From: Austropuccinia psidii
Lineage: Eukaryota; Basidiomycota; Pucciniomycetes; Pucciniales; Sphaerophragmiaceae
Reading direction: 5' to 3'
Assembly (NCBI GenBank): GCA_023105745.1
Contig: JALGQZ010000003.1
Coordinates: 73,568,696-73,632,695, forward strand
Length of the DNA stretch: 64,000 nucleotides
Both the position numbers and the translations under genes were made by a program. This document shows positions 11,700-24,149 of the stretch, one piece after another. The notes below the pieces were generated by a model that was not told the DNA's origin, searched no databases, and saw only the letters and a list, made by a program, of their open reading frames with translations. Positions within the stretch are counted from its first letter, which is position 1. Each line of letters starts with the position of its first letter.

Positions 11700-13190
11700 C
11701 TTGATTTTTCTATTCCTTAGGTTTTATTTCATTTCTAAACCTTCTTAGTAGTTTATCAGCATTTGTTATATCCTTCTCAAGTAGCCATTCATCTTCTTGA
11801 GTTGAATTCCTATATGTTACAAGTTATTCTCTTTCTTTTTGATTTCTTGTCCTTCTTTCTTTAAGGAATTTCACAAATTTACTTTCATCTCCTTCTTCCA
11901 AAGGGGGTATTTCAAGTGGGGGTTTATTTCTTTGTAGAAATAATTACTTGTCACTTGAGCTGTAAGGTTTTATCAGACTTACAGAGAAAGATGGGTGTTT
12001 ATTAATTAGTTCACCTGTAAGCTCCAATTGCACAGCATTAGGTCCATGTGGTTCTTTTATCATGAATGGTGCTGCAAAGGAATCTTTCAATTTATTTGGT
12101 CCTCTTATATTATTGAAATTAAGAGTCGACAGTAGGACCAAGTCTCCTATTTTGAAGTCAGGTGGTTTATGAATTTTATCCCATCTTTCTTTTGCATATT
12201 TGAAATAATATTTCATACATCTGTTTGCATGGTGTATTGTTTTGCCAAGCATTATTTTATAACTGCTTGCTGTTGGATGCATATCCACTAAGTCCTTTTT
12301 GAGGGTATCATAAGGAAGTCTTATATTCCAAACTTTTTCTAGAATTGCTGCTTTTTTTCCAGTAGAAGAATATATTGATGTTTTATATGCTAGTTCAAGA
12401 GCTGGTATTAATGTACACCAATCATGGGTAAAACCATCAGAATCTTTAAATTATAGTCCATAAGCACAGAGTCTTCTGATCATTTCATCCAAGGTTTGTA
12501 TCATTCTTTCTGCTAAGCCATCAGTTTGAGGATGGTAAGCTGTTGAGAATGAAAATTTTGTCCCAAACAAGTTATAGAGGTTTGTCCATAATGCTGAAGT
12601 GAGCTTTGGGTCTCTGTCACTTATGATATTTTGGAATACGCCTGTGTGGCTAATGACTTTTTTCCATATCATTATGGCTGTGTCCATAGCTGTGTCATCC
12701 TTATGACATGGTAGGAGCATGGGAGTTTTGCTATACCTTTCAACCAATACTAGGCATGCATTATAGCTTCTGTCTCCTCCTGGAGGTAATGCTGTTACCC
12801 AATCCATATGAACTATTTCCCAAGGGGATTTTGATTCTTGGATTTGGATCATCATTCCAAATTTCTTTCCTGTGTCTCTGTTGGCTTTTTGACATCTGTC
12901 ACAGGTTTGACAGTATTCTGCAACATCTTTCTTCCAATATGGCAACCAAGAGCAGGTTTCCACCCTCTCTATTGTTCTATCTTCTGAGAGATTTCCAGCT
13001 GCAACACTATCATGACACTCATGTAATATAGTGTTTATTAGAGTTCTATCTGTTAAGGCCATAACACATGTGTGTTTTGTTCTATGATGGAGGATTCCAT
13101 CAAGGAGGTGGTATCTTCCTTCATTGTATGCCTTTTTCCATATTTCATCTAATTTTGATGAAAGTGATGGGTTTGAAAATCTTTCATTAG
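11700..13190 (-). pseudogene. E2 integrase (with decayed chromodomain tail)
   Basis: The fragment 13062-12451 (203 aa) holds the zinc region and catalytic core: [20 protein letters not shown] (first Asp), ISDRDPK (second Asp), and [11 protein letters not shown] (catalytic Glu). The second His of the N-terminal zinc region seen in D (SGHLSED) is Asn here (AGNLSED). The fragment 12288-11944 (114 aa) is the C-terminal GPY/F-like domain (GDLVLLSTLNFNN...SLIKPY). Downstream, 11940-11740 keeps broken traces of the chromodomain. Stops and frameshifts separate the pieces. Integrase would insert the cDNA; this copy cannot make a whole enzyme. Confidence 0.85.
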
Positions 13191-14553
13191 AAGTTGGCTT
13201 AAGATATGGCAGCTTTTATCTATCTTATAGCTTTATTTAACTTGATTAAAGAATTCTGTGCCAATGTCTGTGACACATATCCCTTCTTTATCATGCTCTG
13301 CCTGTGGTACCCATGCTGGATTTTCAGGAGTATTTGCTAGGGCTCATCTGCTAAGACCATCTGCATTTTTATGCATATTACCAGATTTATGAACAATAGT
13401 CATATTTCCTCTATATTCCTGCATAGAAATTTGCTATCTGAGCATATGTCTATTTGGATTTTTCATATTTAATAGAGCTTTTACAGCATTACAGTCTGTA
13501 ATCACATCAAATAATTTCCCATCCAGGTAATATTGTAATTTTTCTAAAGACCACACTAAGCAGAGGCATTCAATTTGGCTTGCTGCATATGTTTCCTATG
13601 TTGGATTTATCTGTCTTGAAATAAAACAAATTGGGCCTTCCACTGGTTTATCATTGACAATTTGTGTCTGGTGTAGTGCAGCACCTAGTCCTTCTCCCCA
13701 AGCATCAATGTAAAGCTTAAAAGATATTTTCCTATCTGGCATTAGAAGAAATGGGGCATTTATTAAGGAATCTTTCAATTCTTCATATGCTTTGACTCTT
13801 TCTTCAGTCATTTCATAGACTGTTTCTTGGTCACATAGTTTATACAAGGATTTGGCAATTTTTGCAAAGTCCTTTATATGCTGTCTATAGTAACCAGCAA
13901 AATCTAGAAATGATTTCATTTATTTTTTGGCTTGAGGCATTGGCTTAAGTAGTGCTGCTACTAATTTATTCTTTTCTATGCCTAGACTAAGTCCAGATAC
14001 AACATTTCCTAGTGCTTTTAGTTCACTATATGCAAAGTGACATTCACTTGCACTATTTTTTGTAGTACCCTTTCTAGTCTTGTGAGATGATTTTTCCAAG
14101 TTTCTGAGCAAACTATGATATCATAAATATAGATAATTAACCATCCCTCTGATAATCCTTCAGGAAATATGGTATTCATCATTCTTTGATGATGGGAAGG
14201 TGCATTCTTTATACCAAAGGGCATTCTAAGGTATTAAAAAATTCAACAGTGAACTATTATCCTTAGTAGTCTCTTGGCATTGTCTGTCAAAACATTTTGA
14301 TGAAAACCCTTTAGAGCATCCATGGCTGTGATGAACTTAGCTTGTGACAATTGTGTCAATGTCTCATGGATTGTGGGTATTGGATACCTGTCAGGGATGG
14401 TATAGGTGTTCAGGGCTCTGAAGTCCCCTACCATTCTGGATTTTCCATTGTACCAAGATATGATTACAGTTGTAGTGACTTCTACCTGTTCACTATATCC
14501 TACTTTCCTTAATACTCCAAGGTCCATTAATTCTTGAATGTGTTCCTCCAAGG
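13191..14553 (-). pseudogene. E2 reverse transcriptase / RNase H (3' part)
   Basis: Broken frames in order: RT fingers/palm at 14553-14243 ([10 protein letters not shown] motif A), MPFGIKNAP at 14224, and a Y-I-Y-D catalytic-box variant at about 14130 where YIDD is expected. Connection and RNase H follow at 13919-13596 ([30 protein letters not shown]). Further RNase H traces run to 13200. The D-to-Y change in the YIDD box would destroy polymerase activity. The 5' end at 14553 is cut by the LTR-E insertion and resumes at 17687-17843. Confidence 0.8.
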
Positions 14554-15026
14554 TGTCACAGGGGCTCTTGGATAGAAACCAAAAGTGGCCTGGCACTCAG
14601 GAATCAAGAACTCACTCGGCAGGCTCCAAAAGGATAAAAGAGATAAAGCAGAATGAACTTCTTTAAGAAGGATAAGAGCAAGACTAAGGAAAATTATGTC
14701 AAAGATAAGAAAGAGTAAGTGAAGCCAATGGCCAGAGAAATAAGAAAGCCAAAATCCAAGAAGACAGCCAAGTGAATCCTCAATTCACTGTTTCAACCTT
14801 CCAGGAAAGTAAATGGAATTAGTAAAGGATATTACCACCAATATCCACTGACAGGCAAAGAAGAAAGGTGCAAATGACTGACTTAAGAATATCAGTATTT
14901 ACTTTCATAAATGAAAAGAAAAATAAATAAAAATAAATATAAAAATAAATATAAAAATAAATATGAAAAAAAATATATAAATAACTTTAAAAATAAATAT
15001 AGAAATTAATCCAATGTATTAATTAA

Positions 15027-15045
15027 CTGGGGAAAAAGTCCCCAG
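15027..15045. other. Hairpin in LTR-E (7-bp perfect stem)
   Basis: CTGGGGA-aaaag-TCCCCAG, directly after TTAATTAA. The same hairpin with a 4-nt loop lies at 35965-35982 in the reverse-oriented third copy. A mutated version is at about 18227 in copy 2. Confidence 0.55.
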
Positions 15046-15816
15046 GTGCCGAAAGGTGGCCAGTATATGTGAAAAGCTTAAAGGCTGATCCTGGAAGGTG
15101 AGTCACTGGCTGTATTGTCTGAATTGGGCCAATACAGTTCTGGCCATCTTGAAAGCTGAACTGTGGGACTGAATTGGCCCAATTGAGCCAAGGCCATACA
15201 GGATACTTGAGTATTACCTGTATGAAACAATTGAATTGTCCAAGGGATGCTAAAGTACTTGCTGCCTTGACAACTGATTGAAATGATGTGATACCCCTAA
15301 GAAATGGCCCTTTTGAATAATCCTTAATTGAACTGCCAAACCATCTCCTGCAGGGCCAGGTGGTTGGGGTCCTTGAATTTTCTTCTGATAGCCACCACGG
15401 ATTGCCAGACTGATGAGCTGAAGGGTCCTCCTTCAAAATGGGAAATGGATGTTGGGAACTTGATTTGAAATCATAGAATTTGGTCCTAAAACCTTCACCA
15501 TCGAGTTGCTGAGAAAGGATGGTGCATAATGGTATATAATATCATATATGCACCACTCCTGCAACCTTGAGTACGGGTGCATGGAGGAATGGGAAGAATC
15601 CCCCTTCAGTTGAGGGGAAGTATTGTGCTGAGCTGATCTGGTGGCCTCTGGTGGCTGCCAGAGGCCATGGGCTGAAAAGTGGTCCATGGTAGTCCTTGGC
15701 CTATTTGGGGCCTATGGTGGTTCATGGCCATTTTTGGTGTCATGGTGATGGTGGCCAAAATTGGGCTCAGGTGGGCACAATTGTGGTTTGGGACCCACCT
15801 GGCCTTGAGGGCTAGT

Positions 15817-17239
15817 TGTCAGGCTGAGTCTATGATAAAAGGTATATAAGGGTATTTACAACTTTTAACTATGACTGTGACATTGAAATAAAGGTTCTAA
15901 AAGATTATAAAGCATTATGAATCATTTTGACTTAAGAATAAAGGGGCTTTACTATATGAACTATAGTGGTGGTGAGTGCTGTTGAAAGCCCTGGGTGCAG
16001 TTTTACCTGTTGGGTTACAATAATTAAAATTATAATTATACCTCTTTATTACCCAAGAGTAAAACTGTTTTTGACAGTTTACTACGTAGGGTATTAAAGA
16101 GCAGAATGAGGAAAGCATTTCTGGCTGTGAAAAGCCTCCTTTTTATCCTGAAATGGGGTGGAAGGGCTGTTAGACCTTTCCACGTAGAGTAAGTGAAGAT
16201 TTTTTCACTCTCTGAGACAGGCTTGTGGTTTGCAAGGACCTGTATAGCCTGTATTGGGCTCAGATGTGGTTTTAAACCACATCTGGGCAGGTTTCACCAA
16301 TACGGGGTGAAAATTTCCATCTGGGGACCACACAGCTTGATTCTAACATGTATGATGCATAGAATACTGTACAGAAGCTGTATAGGACCCCACTATTGAC
16401 TGACTTATGAGGTATTGAAGTATAAACAAGCTTCTTTGTCAGTTTGACACCTCATAATCAGGGTTATGGGATATTATCCCATGGTAAGGCGGTATTGGTC
16501 AAAATGTGGGATTTTGACCTTAAAGCAGCTATATCTTTGTCAGTTCTTGAGATATCAACCTCAAAGCTAAATTGGAGTGTAGCCCTATATGTGCTCTACA
16601 CAATGGTACTTTATCTGATATGTTTATCATTAAATATGACAAAGTTATCCCATGTACAAAATGTTTTGTACATATGCATGTTTTGGGCAAAAGCTGTATT
16701 GGGCTTGTTTGCCCCATAACTTTTGTTCTAGTTGAGATATGAGGAAATGGAGGACACCATAAGATAGCCCTGATTGTTCTCTTTCCAAAAAGACCCCACT
16801 TTAGGTATCTCACACCAAAACTGTAGAAGTTAGTTGAGAGGCAAATGTTTTGTTCTCCCTTATTTGGCCTGAATTTGACCATAACTTCTGTGATACTGGT
16901 GCTAGCTCAGTTTGGCTGGTACCATTGTATAGCCCTGACTTGGAGGTTCATTTTGAATACCCATTTGATGGGGTTAAGCCTCTTAATCTGTATTTCAGAT
17001 GAGAGGTGAAAATTAAGGTTTATGCTCAGCAATAACTTTGAGTATGAATAACTTTGTTATTCCTTGTCCTATGATTATGGGACTTAAATTTTCAGAAAGA
17101 GGTGAGATTTCTCTTTCCTTTGATACCTTTTGAGCTAATTTGGCTCAGCTCCATGTTTTGGTGGTATCTTGGCTATACCATTTATTTATGGTATTTTGGC
17201 TGTCATGCTTGTGCTCTGGTTTTGAGTCACAGGCTGCCA
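15817..17239 (-). repeat. Solo LTR-A nested in LTR-E copy 1
   Basis: 1423 bp, TGTCAG...CTGCCA (last bases altered from CTGACA), with a perfect TSD, CTAGT (15812-15816 and 17240-17244). It is colinear with the element A LTRs but clearly diverged, and lacks their 16-bp palindrome. Confidence 0.9.
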
Positions 17240-17686
17240 CTAGTGGGCTGCCCCCTTTGGCCCCTTTTGGACTCATTGTATTAGGCCATAGAGGCCGTAG
17301 GGGGCCTAAATGGCTCAAAAAGGCCATTTAGGCCCTAGACCCCCTAATGAAAGGGGGTGGCCCAAGGATGATGGTGATGGCTAAGGGGCCCAGACCCCCT
17401 AGGAGACAAAAGGAACCCCCAGGCCCAAAAACAAAGATAGAGGCCTGGGGGTTGGGGATATGGCAACTGGCCAGGAAGGCCAATGATGGCAGGATATGGC
17501 CTGAGGCCATAAATGATGATTGGAGCCATGAAAGGCCAGGTGAGGTGCTATGGCCAAAGTGCCATAGAAAACCAAAGGGGGCCAATTCGCAATGAAAGAT
17601 ATGGTGTGGCCAATTGGCCCCAGCTTGGTTCCAGGCTACATTGCCACAACACCCACGGGGGAGGGTCATTTCTCATGGTTGTGAGA

Positions 17687-17843
17687 CTAGGCTTCTCTAT
17701 CCCTTGGACTAGCTGGGTAATCAGGTCTCCTTAGTAAGGGTGGGTAAGGCTTTCCCAAATTAATAATTCTATCTACCCCATTCCCAATTATGGCACCTAA
17801 TTGCTCTTTGTCAGTTGCAAAGGCATTTTTATACTCAAATAAG
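17687..17843 (-). pseudogene. E2 reverse transcriptase, N-terminal fragment
   Basis: A 157-bp piece of E2 pol trapped between two LTR-E insertions. Read on the minus strand it matches the start of the RT region (EPLGAIIGHEVD-like, then the RRPAYPASP region), and it continues at 14553 to the left and 19380 to the right. Too short and decayed to be expressed. Confidence 0.75.
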
Positions 17844-19379
17844 TGTCACAGGGGCTCTTGGACAGAAAATCAAGAGTGGCCTGGCACTCAGCAATCAGGG
17901 AACTCATTTGTAAGACTCCAAAAGAATAAAGAAAATAAAATGAAGAATTGAATTCCTCTAAGAAATATGCAGGTATAAAGATGAGATGCAATAAGAGGAA
18001 AGAGAAGCCAAATGGCCAAAGAGCCAACCAAGTAATTCCTTAATCACTGTTTCAACCTGCCAAAACAAACAATGGAATTAGTAAGGATATGACCACCAAA
18101 TATCAATTGACAGGCAAAGAAGGAATAAGAGCAAAGGTGCTAAATGACTGACTTGATAATATCAGTATTCACTTAAAAAATGGCAAGATAAATAAAGATA
18201 AAATAAAATCAAAATATATTAATTAACTGGGCAAAAATCCCCCCAGGGTCAAAGGAGGCTGGTATATGTGAAAGGTTGAGATCTTTACTCCTTCAGGCTG
18301 ACAGCTGGTTTGTATTGAATCCTTGGAGCTGTATTGACAGCTTGATGAAGTGTATACCTTGCCATATTTGGAAATGAACTGTGTTGAATGATTTTGCCAT
18401 GATGTATGATTGAAAATGCAGGTCTTGATGAACTTAGACTGTACTGAATGAATTAGGTTGCCAAGGTGGATTAGTGGAGCATTGACCCTTGACACATTGT
18501 TTTGGAACTGCCTCTTTAATATCCCTTGAGTATGAACAGCCAGTATTCCCTTGGAGGAATACTGCGAGTGAGAATAACCATTGATGGCTTGAAGGCATCA
18601 TTGGTATTTGAGATTATGACACTTGCCCTTGAGCCTTAATGAATCCTCTGGAAGTTGTGCCTTGATGACCTGTTGAAAAGCTGAAATAACCATTTTAAAT
18701 TTCCACCATTGGATTGCTGCTGAAAAAAGATGCATAATGGTGTATAACACCATATATGGAACTTTTGGTTATTGAAGGTTGAAATGGGCCAAAGGTCTTT
18801 TGAGGATGATGCCAGAAGGATAAGAGTGAAACTTGGGTTTTGGAGGCTTCAGAGGTGATAAAGTGTCTTTTGGAGTATCTGGCCATTTTTGGGTTTTTGG
18901 CTAAATACAGCTGATACAGGTTACAAACTGTATTTGCGCAAAGTGCACAAAAGTGCACAAAATGCACAAGACAGGCAATTAAGCCCCAAAAGGCCTGATA
19001 TGGCCTTTTGGGCATATTTCATATAATACATGAGAAATATGGCCTAAATGGCTAAATACAGCTAGATGCACAAAATGCGCAAAAAGTGCGCAAACTGTAT
19101 TTAAAGTTTAAAAATCCAAATCCAGACTTTTGGTCTGTATTTTCCCTGTTGTATGGAAATTATCCAAGATGCCCAAAAGCACAGAGACAGCCTAGAATGG
19201 CTGGATGATAGTGAAGGGGCCAGGTTGGCCCCAGATGCTAAAATAACCATTAAGGCCATAAGACATGACAATGGCCAATTTGGCCAATGATTATGGATAT
19301 AGCCAAATTGCCATATATTGGATATGGCATGGATATGCCATATTGAGGTCCAAGAGGGTGAATCTCCATGGTTGTGACA
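17844..19379. repeat. LTR-E copy 2 (solo LTR)
   Basis: 1536 bp, TGTCACAGGGGCTCTTGG...TTGTGACA, with a perfect TSD, ATAAG (17839-17843 and 19380-19384), inserted in E2 pol. The TGTCAC/GTGACA termini and 5-bp TSD support an LTR. The ORFs inside are unsupported. Confidence 0.85.
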
Positions 19380-20030
19380 ATAAGAGGTCAATGGATTTTT
19401 CTTCCATCTTTTCTGTTAAATTTTGATTGAATTCTGCCTCTTTGAGTTGATCAGATATAAAAGTTTCTTTTCTGGACTTATTTCTTCATTCTTAATAGCT
19501 GTAGTTTTTTTTTGTTATTTAAGAAGCCAAACCTTTGTCTCTTGTTGTCACCTATGGTAAAATAGCTGTCTTTGTGGTTAGAGATGTCTATATCATATAT
19601 TGACAAGTAGTCATTTCCAAGTATGAAGTGATTACTAGTACAATTGTCTATTACCACAAACTCTACTTTAATTCTGCCACATTGTGAAGGATGAGGAAGA
19701 ATGAGTGTTTAGTCAATTATTCCAAGGGGCTTCATTCTCTCACTTGCACTACTAAACTTGACACCTTGTATTTGTATAAGTTTATCTTCCCAATCTGGAA
19801 CAATTGTTTTTAAATAACTTTTACTAACACAGGTGCAATATGCTCCTGTATCCAAGTTTACTTTTGCCTCTTGGTTATCAACCATGACAATACTTCTACT
19901 TGATTTTCCAGCTGTATATCTCATTCCTTTTGCAGGTTTGGTTCTATACAGTTTGGCATCTTGTACATTTGTCAGGTTTGTGTCAGATATTCCAACTTGT
20001 GGTAAGTTTCAGTTAACATCTAGTACTTCA
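19380..20030 (-). pseudogene. E2 aspartic protease region
   Basis: The ORF 19924-19709 (71 aa) carries the retropepsin active site in NLDTGAYCTC, preceded by the strand [10 protein letters not shown] and followed by FSSAS, just as in D ([10 protein letters not shown]). Downstream (19700-19400) the flap and ILG(N)DYL-type region and the spacer to RT (EQLKEAEF-like) can be followed across stops. It would cleave the Gag-Pol polyprotein. The active-site triad is intact, but the frame is closed at 19709. Confidence 0.8.
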
Positions 20031-20064
20031 TAAATTATATCAATATTTTTAATTTTTGCATTAA

Positions 20065-21252
20065 TTATATTAGCTTCATCACTCTCAGAAGTTTCTTACT
20101 CTTCTGTGTCCTTTTCAGAATCAGATTCTTCTGCTTTTCATTGTGGTCTTCTGTTTCCACAATTTCGTTGATTTTTGCTTTTTTAAGGCAATTATTGGCC
20201 AAGTGTCCAATACCTCCACATTTATGGAATTTTCTTTGCTCATTATTGTTGGATGTATTGGGCTTGAAAGTTTCTTTTGATTTATATTTTTTGATGAATG
20301 GCTTACATGGACTTTTGATGTCCAATTTTCTCCAAGTTCTGCCAATTTTTGTCCTTGTCACTATGTCTTCTAGTGCATTGATATACTCTTCCGTGGAGCA
20401 TGGTTCTACACACCTGCTTCTCAGGGCATGTTCCAATTCACCTCCACATTTCTTATCTTTCAACTTGGTTTAAGAGTCAAGTAAAAGTTTTATCTTTGTC
20501 TGGGTCAAAGAAGGAGTTTGCAAATGCATTTTCTATTTTGTACCTCCAGGAATCATTAGCCCACTTGGTGATTATTTCTGTTTCCACCAAGACCAGGTGT
20601 TTAGGCCATTTGTTTGTCTTATGCCATAATACCATCTTTTTGTAGATTTCTTAAACAATGATTGTAATCTTGCAGTGATTAACTCATCTGGTATGGCATA
20701 AGCTTCTTGTAGCATGTCAATTGTCTTGATAAATGACATGTGGTCATATTCACCTTCTCCTGTGAATTTTGGCCATTCCTTCAATTGAGGTTCTTCCTTC
20801 ATTAAGACTTGGTTATTTTCTTGGTGAATCAGGTCTGTTATGAATAGATTTGTTAATTCCTCTTTTGGTTTAACAGGGCTTCTTATGTGCGAAAATGGAG
20901 TTGATAACCTTGGCATATTTGAGTTAGCCTCATTAATTTTATCCATTTTGTCAGTAATAAGCCTTTTTTCACTTTGAATATCATCTTTCAGATGAATTTT
21001 TGCTTCATCACTTTTTTCCACATGGTCTAAAAGTAATTTCTGGTGTGATGAAGTATTTTCCTCAAATATTTCTACACAAATACTTAGCTTGTTTAATTTT
21101 TCTGTAGGATTATCAATACTCACGTCATAATTGATTTTCAAAGTTTCATCTTTGATATTTTTTATGTATTTATACAATTCTTGTTGTCCTTGTATCAACT
21201 TTTGAGTATTGTCAATTAAAACTTTTGGTTTATTATTTTCAACCATAAATTT
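20065..21252 (-). pseudogene. E2 gag, central and C-terminal part
   Basis: Two ORFs. 21246-20572 (224 aa) contains a coiled-coil-like region and the capsid core (EWPKFTGEGEYDHMSFI, WYYGIRQ, WSWWK). 20463-20065 (132 aa) contains [19 protein letters not shown], the basic linker and the nucleocapsid. The zinc knuckle reads FHKCGGIGHLANNC, where D has [14 protein letters not shown], so the first Cys of CX2CX4HX4C is lost here (Phe). A frameshift near 20470-20570 separates the two. The upstream part of gag resumes at 23278 beyond a solo LTR. The Met at 21246 is only an internal codon after the LTR junction, not a true start. Confidence 0.8.
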
Positions 21253-23277
21253 TGTAAGGTTTGACTATGAAACAATAAGTAAAAATTACTAATTTATTAC
21301 TTATTGTACTCTGAATGTCCTTATAAATTGAGTAAATAAGATTAAAAATATAATAATAATAAATAATTATTATTATTATGGCGTAAAATAATTATATTAT
21401 TAAATAAATATAATAATATAATTTATATTATGAAAATATAATATAATAAATAAATATATTAATATAAAATAATTAATATATTAAAAAGCTCTTTATTATT
21501 GTTACCAACAAATAATAAAGGCGTAAAAAATTGTTTTTTATTAATAAAAAACAATTAATAACAATAATATTACTAATATTAAAGTTATGAATTAATATAA
21601 ATACTATTTATATTAATTAAAGAGTTATTAAGAGAGTAATAATAGAGAAATTATTATAATAAGAGAGAATAACCTACTTTTAACACTTAATATAATAATT
21701 TTGAAGTATTTTACGCCAAAAAATATAAATACAACTTTTTCAAATTGTATTTACAATAAAAATAAAGAAAATTACAAATTATTCTGGATTTTTACGTGGA
21801 AATGAGTTTTAGAGAGATTTTTAACAAAAACAATTAAATAAATGATTTAATCACGTCAAAATAGATGATTATAGCAAGGTGGTCTTTGGTCTTTAATAAT
21901 ATAATGCTTTTATATATAAAGAATAAAGAAAATTACCTTTTGATTTAATTGATTTAATGTTTTTGATGCGTCTGAGGGGAAAATAGAGTAAAAAGAGCTC
22001 TATTTATAGTAAATACCTCCCTCCTAGAGTCAAACAGGCTTCTAGTAGACGTGTACTGATCATATCCACTGGAATTGATCAATATTTTAAGGTTTGAGGG
22101 TGATTACATCATGATCAAACCATCTTACATCATTATTGCACCATTATTTAAAGTTATCACTGTAACTTTAAGTTTGATGACATCAGAGGCTTGGCAGAAC
22201 CCCAAATTTCGTGGATTTTATTAGTTTTAATCATAAACTAATAGTATTCACCAATTTTATCACTCTTGTGACTGTTAAACTTAATTTAAGGTTACAGTAG
22301 GTGATCATAACTGCTCAATTTAAGCTCAAACTTTGATCTTCAATAACTTTTAAGATTTACACGCTACAGCAATTCAGAGAGTGAATTCTGATAGCCTGGC
22401 ATAACCTTATTATGCTGCCAAGAGCTTATCATTACATCATCAAAACTCTAATTTTGATGATTTTTCTTGTAACTCACCTTTTCTGTCGAAATTCAATATT
22501 TTAAACTTCAAACCTTGATTTCAGGGGGTTATACCCTGAATTTAATAATAAAAATTACATCATTCTTCACGAATAAACTAGTAGAATCCAACTGTATACT
22601 TTTTTTTAAGTTTGGACCACTTTCACAACAAAGTGGTCAACAGCTCTGTTGATTTTTATCAATATTTCATCATAGGTTTTAACCTTGTTTATAATTTGTA
22701 AAATAAAGTTCATTTCTGTGTTCTTACAGTAATTACGTGGTAACTTTATTTTTGGTTCATCATTCTATCATGTATAGTTTAGAAGATATTAGCTATGATC
22801 CTTGAATATATGCGTTGACCAAAAAAGTGCATATATTCAGGATAATTCCTTAAGTATTGACTTTGAGAATTAGCTTATTAATTGTTTTATGTGTGGATTT
22901 CTATGAAGAATCCACTGGTACAATTTATTTCACATGTTGCTTCATTGGTTTCTGAGATAAATAGGATTTTATGGTTTTTATAAGGTATTATACCTTATAA
23001 TTCATTAAATATTGACTTCACAGATATGCCATAAAAATGGTATATGTGTATTTTTCCATGAGGAATCCAATGGTATAATTTATTTTACATGTTTATTCAT
23101 TGGTTTTTAAGTTAAACCAATTTTTGTGTTAATTTATGGTATTTTTTGTATATTTAAGTAATTAATTTTAATGTATAATTATTCTAAGTAATTTTAGTAT
23201 AATTATATTAAAGGTATAATTATTCTTAATCTTTTTGTGACCTTATTGGGTATGTGGTCATATCTCAAAGGCTCACA
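21253..23277 (-). repeat. Solo LTR-C inserted in E2 gag
   Basis: 2025 bp, TGTAAGG...GGCTCACA, with a perfect TSD, AATTT (21248-21252 and 23278-23282). No PBS borders it, and gag reads across it, so it is not the E2 5' LTR. A TATA box on the minus strand is at 22000-22008. Confidence 0.9.
22000..22008 (-). promoter_or_regulatory. Conserved TATA box in LTR-C
   Basis: TATAAATAG on the minus strand, identical to those at 8465-8473 and 25524-25532. LTR-C4 has TATAAAAG at the matching place (37249-37256). Confidence 0.6.
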
Positions 23278-24074
23278 AATTTAATGTTATCAATTTCTTT
23301 TTTATTTTGTACAACTATTTTTGTCAAAGGTGATAAGCTATTATTTATTTCTTGTGAAGATAATAAGCTATTTTTAATGTCTTTAAGAGGTAAAATACTG
23401 TCTTTACAACATCAGGATATATGGTCATTTCTTTGGGAAATGCGGTTGTCCCATTCTTTGCTTCTCCTTGACTTTCAATTCCATCAAATTTCTGGCCATT
23501 TTGAAGACATTTTCCATGGAATCTTTTTGGATTTTTGGAATCCTGTAGCTTGGGAAATATGGTTTTCTCCAATTCTTTTTCTTGTTCTTCTTCCCTTCTT
23601 GGGGAAGTGGGTTGGCTTGGGGCTTCTTCCTTGCTTGCCTACCTCTTTTTGGAGTGGTACTCCTTGATCTTTTTGATTTGAGGCTTGAATGACAGTGGAT
23701 CCCATCCATTGGAGTATACCACTATCTCCTCCTCTGTGAGGAGCTTTTTGAGGATGTGCCAGGAGCTCATCACTCCTTGGTGTATTTGAGGCAACCTTTC
23801 CCAGTCCTTGTCTTTGTACACTGTGTAGTACTGCTTGTACTGGCTCATGTAAGTCTCTATCTGAGCCCTCTGAATGTGATTTGTACCTGTTTGAGTTACT
23901 CATACTTAGTTATAACTCTGGTTCAAATATAATTGGCATTTCTGGGACTTTCCTTTGGGATAAGGCACCTCCTTGTGTGGATCCTGTTCCACTGGGGATA
24001 TTTCCCTTTCTTCTACCTCTGAGTTCAGCTCCATCTGATTTGATGCAGTATTGGGAGCCTCTTCTGGTAGTCAT
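23278..24074 (-). pseudogene. E2 gag, N-terminal part (two overlapping frames)
   Basis: An ATG at 24074 starts a frame resembling the D Gag start (MTTRRGSQY versus [10 protein letters not shown], both ending F-x-EPEL-like) that reaches a stop after about 54 codons. A second frame (23848-23639 and 23709-23425) matches the overlapping D ORF at 49294-48710: QYK...KDKDWE.LPQI.QGVM.SWHI, GW.PLS...IKKIK, and YRIPKI...MENVFKMARNLMEL. The original frame in this stretch (23903-23484) matches D only weakly. So the second frame appears to be the selected one. Frameshifts have since broken it. Confidence 0.65.
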
Positions 24075-24077
24075 GAT

Positions 24078-24149
24078 CTAAGAAATCAGAAAGAAGAGGA
24101 TTTCAGGACAAGAATTCTTCTTATAGCAATTTATAAATGAGGTACTCAC
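24078..24149 (-). other. Candidate 72-nt intron before E2 gag
   Basis: On the minus strand GAAG|GTGAGT begins it and TTTCTTAG|ATCATG ends it, with a pyrimidine-rich stretch (TCTTCTTTCTGATTTC) before the acceptor. Length and signals fit a fungal intron. The donor is kept in E1 (near 35175) but the acceptor AG is not visible there. Joining the exons does not put the upstream ORF in frame with gag, so it may be a leader intron. Confidence 0.4.

Larger units (their letters stand above)
14554..17686. repeat. LTR-E copy 1 (solo LTR), interrupted by a solo LTR-A
   Basis: TGTCACAGGGGCTCTTGG at the left and TGTGAGA (for TGTGACA) at the right. The flanks are CAAGG (14549-14553) and CTAGG (17687-17691), a 5-bp TSD with one change. 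E2 RT reads across it. Net length is about 1.7 kb without the nested LTR-A. Its right part is rich in GGCC and GC-rich for this window. No coding sequence or partner internal region was seen anywhere in the window. Confidence 0.8.

Noticed and set aside
17102..17734. Cluster of short ORFs on both strands in a GC-richer patch
   Set aside because: They lie within LTR-A and LTR-E sequence, overlap on both strands, and are GGCC-rich low-complexity translations with no conserved motif.
21253..23277. E2 5' LTR directly before the Met at 21246
   Set aside because: No PBS beside it, gag continues on the far side, and a perfect AATTT TSD shows it is a separate solo LTR. The true 5' LTR with PBS starts at 24806.
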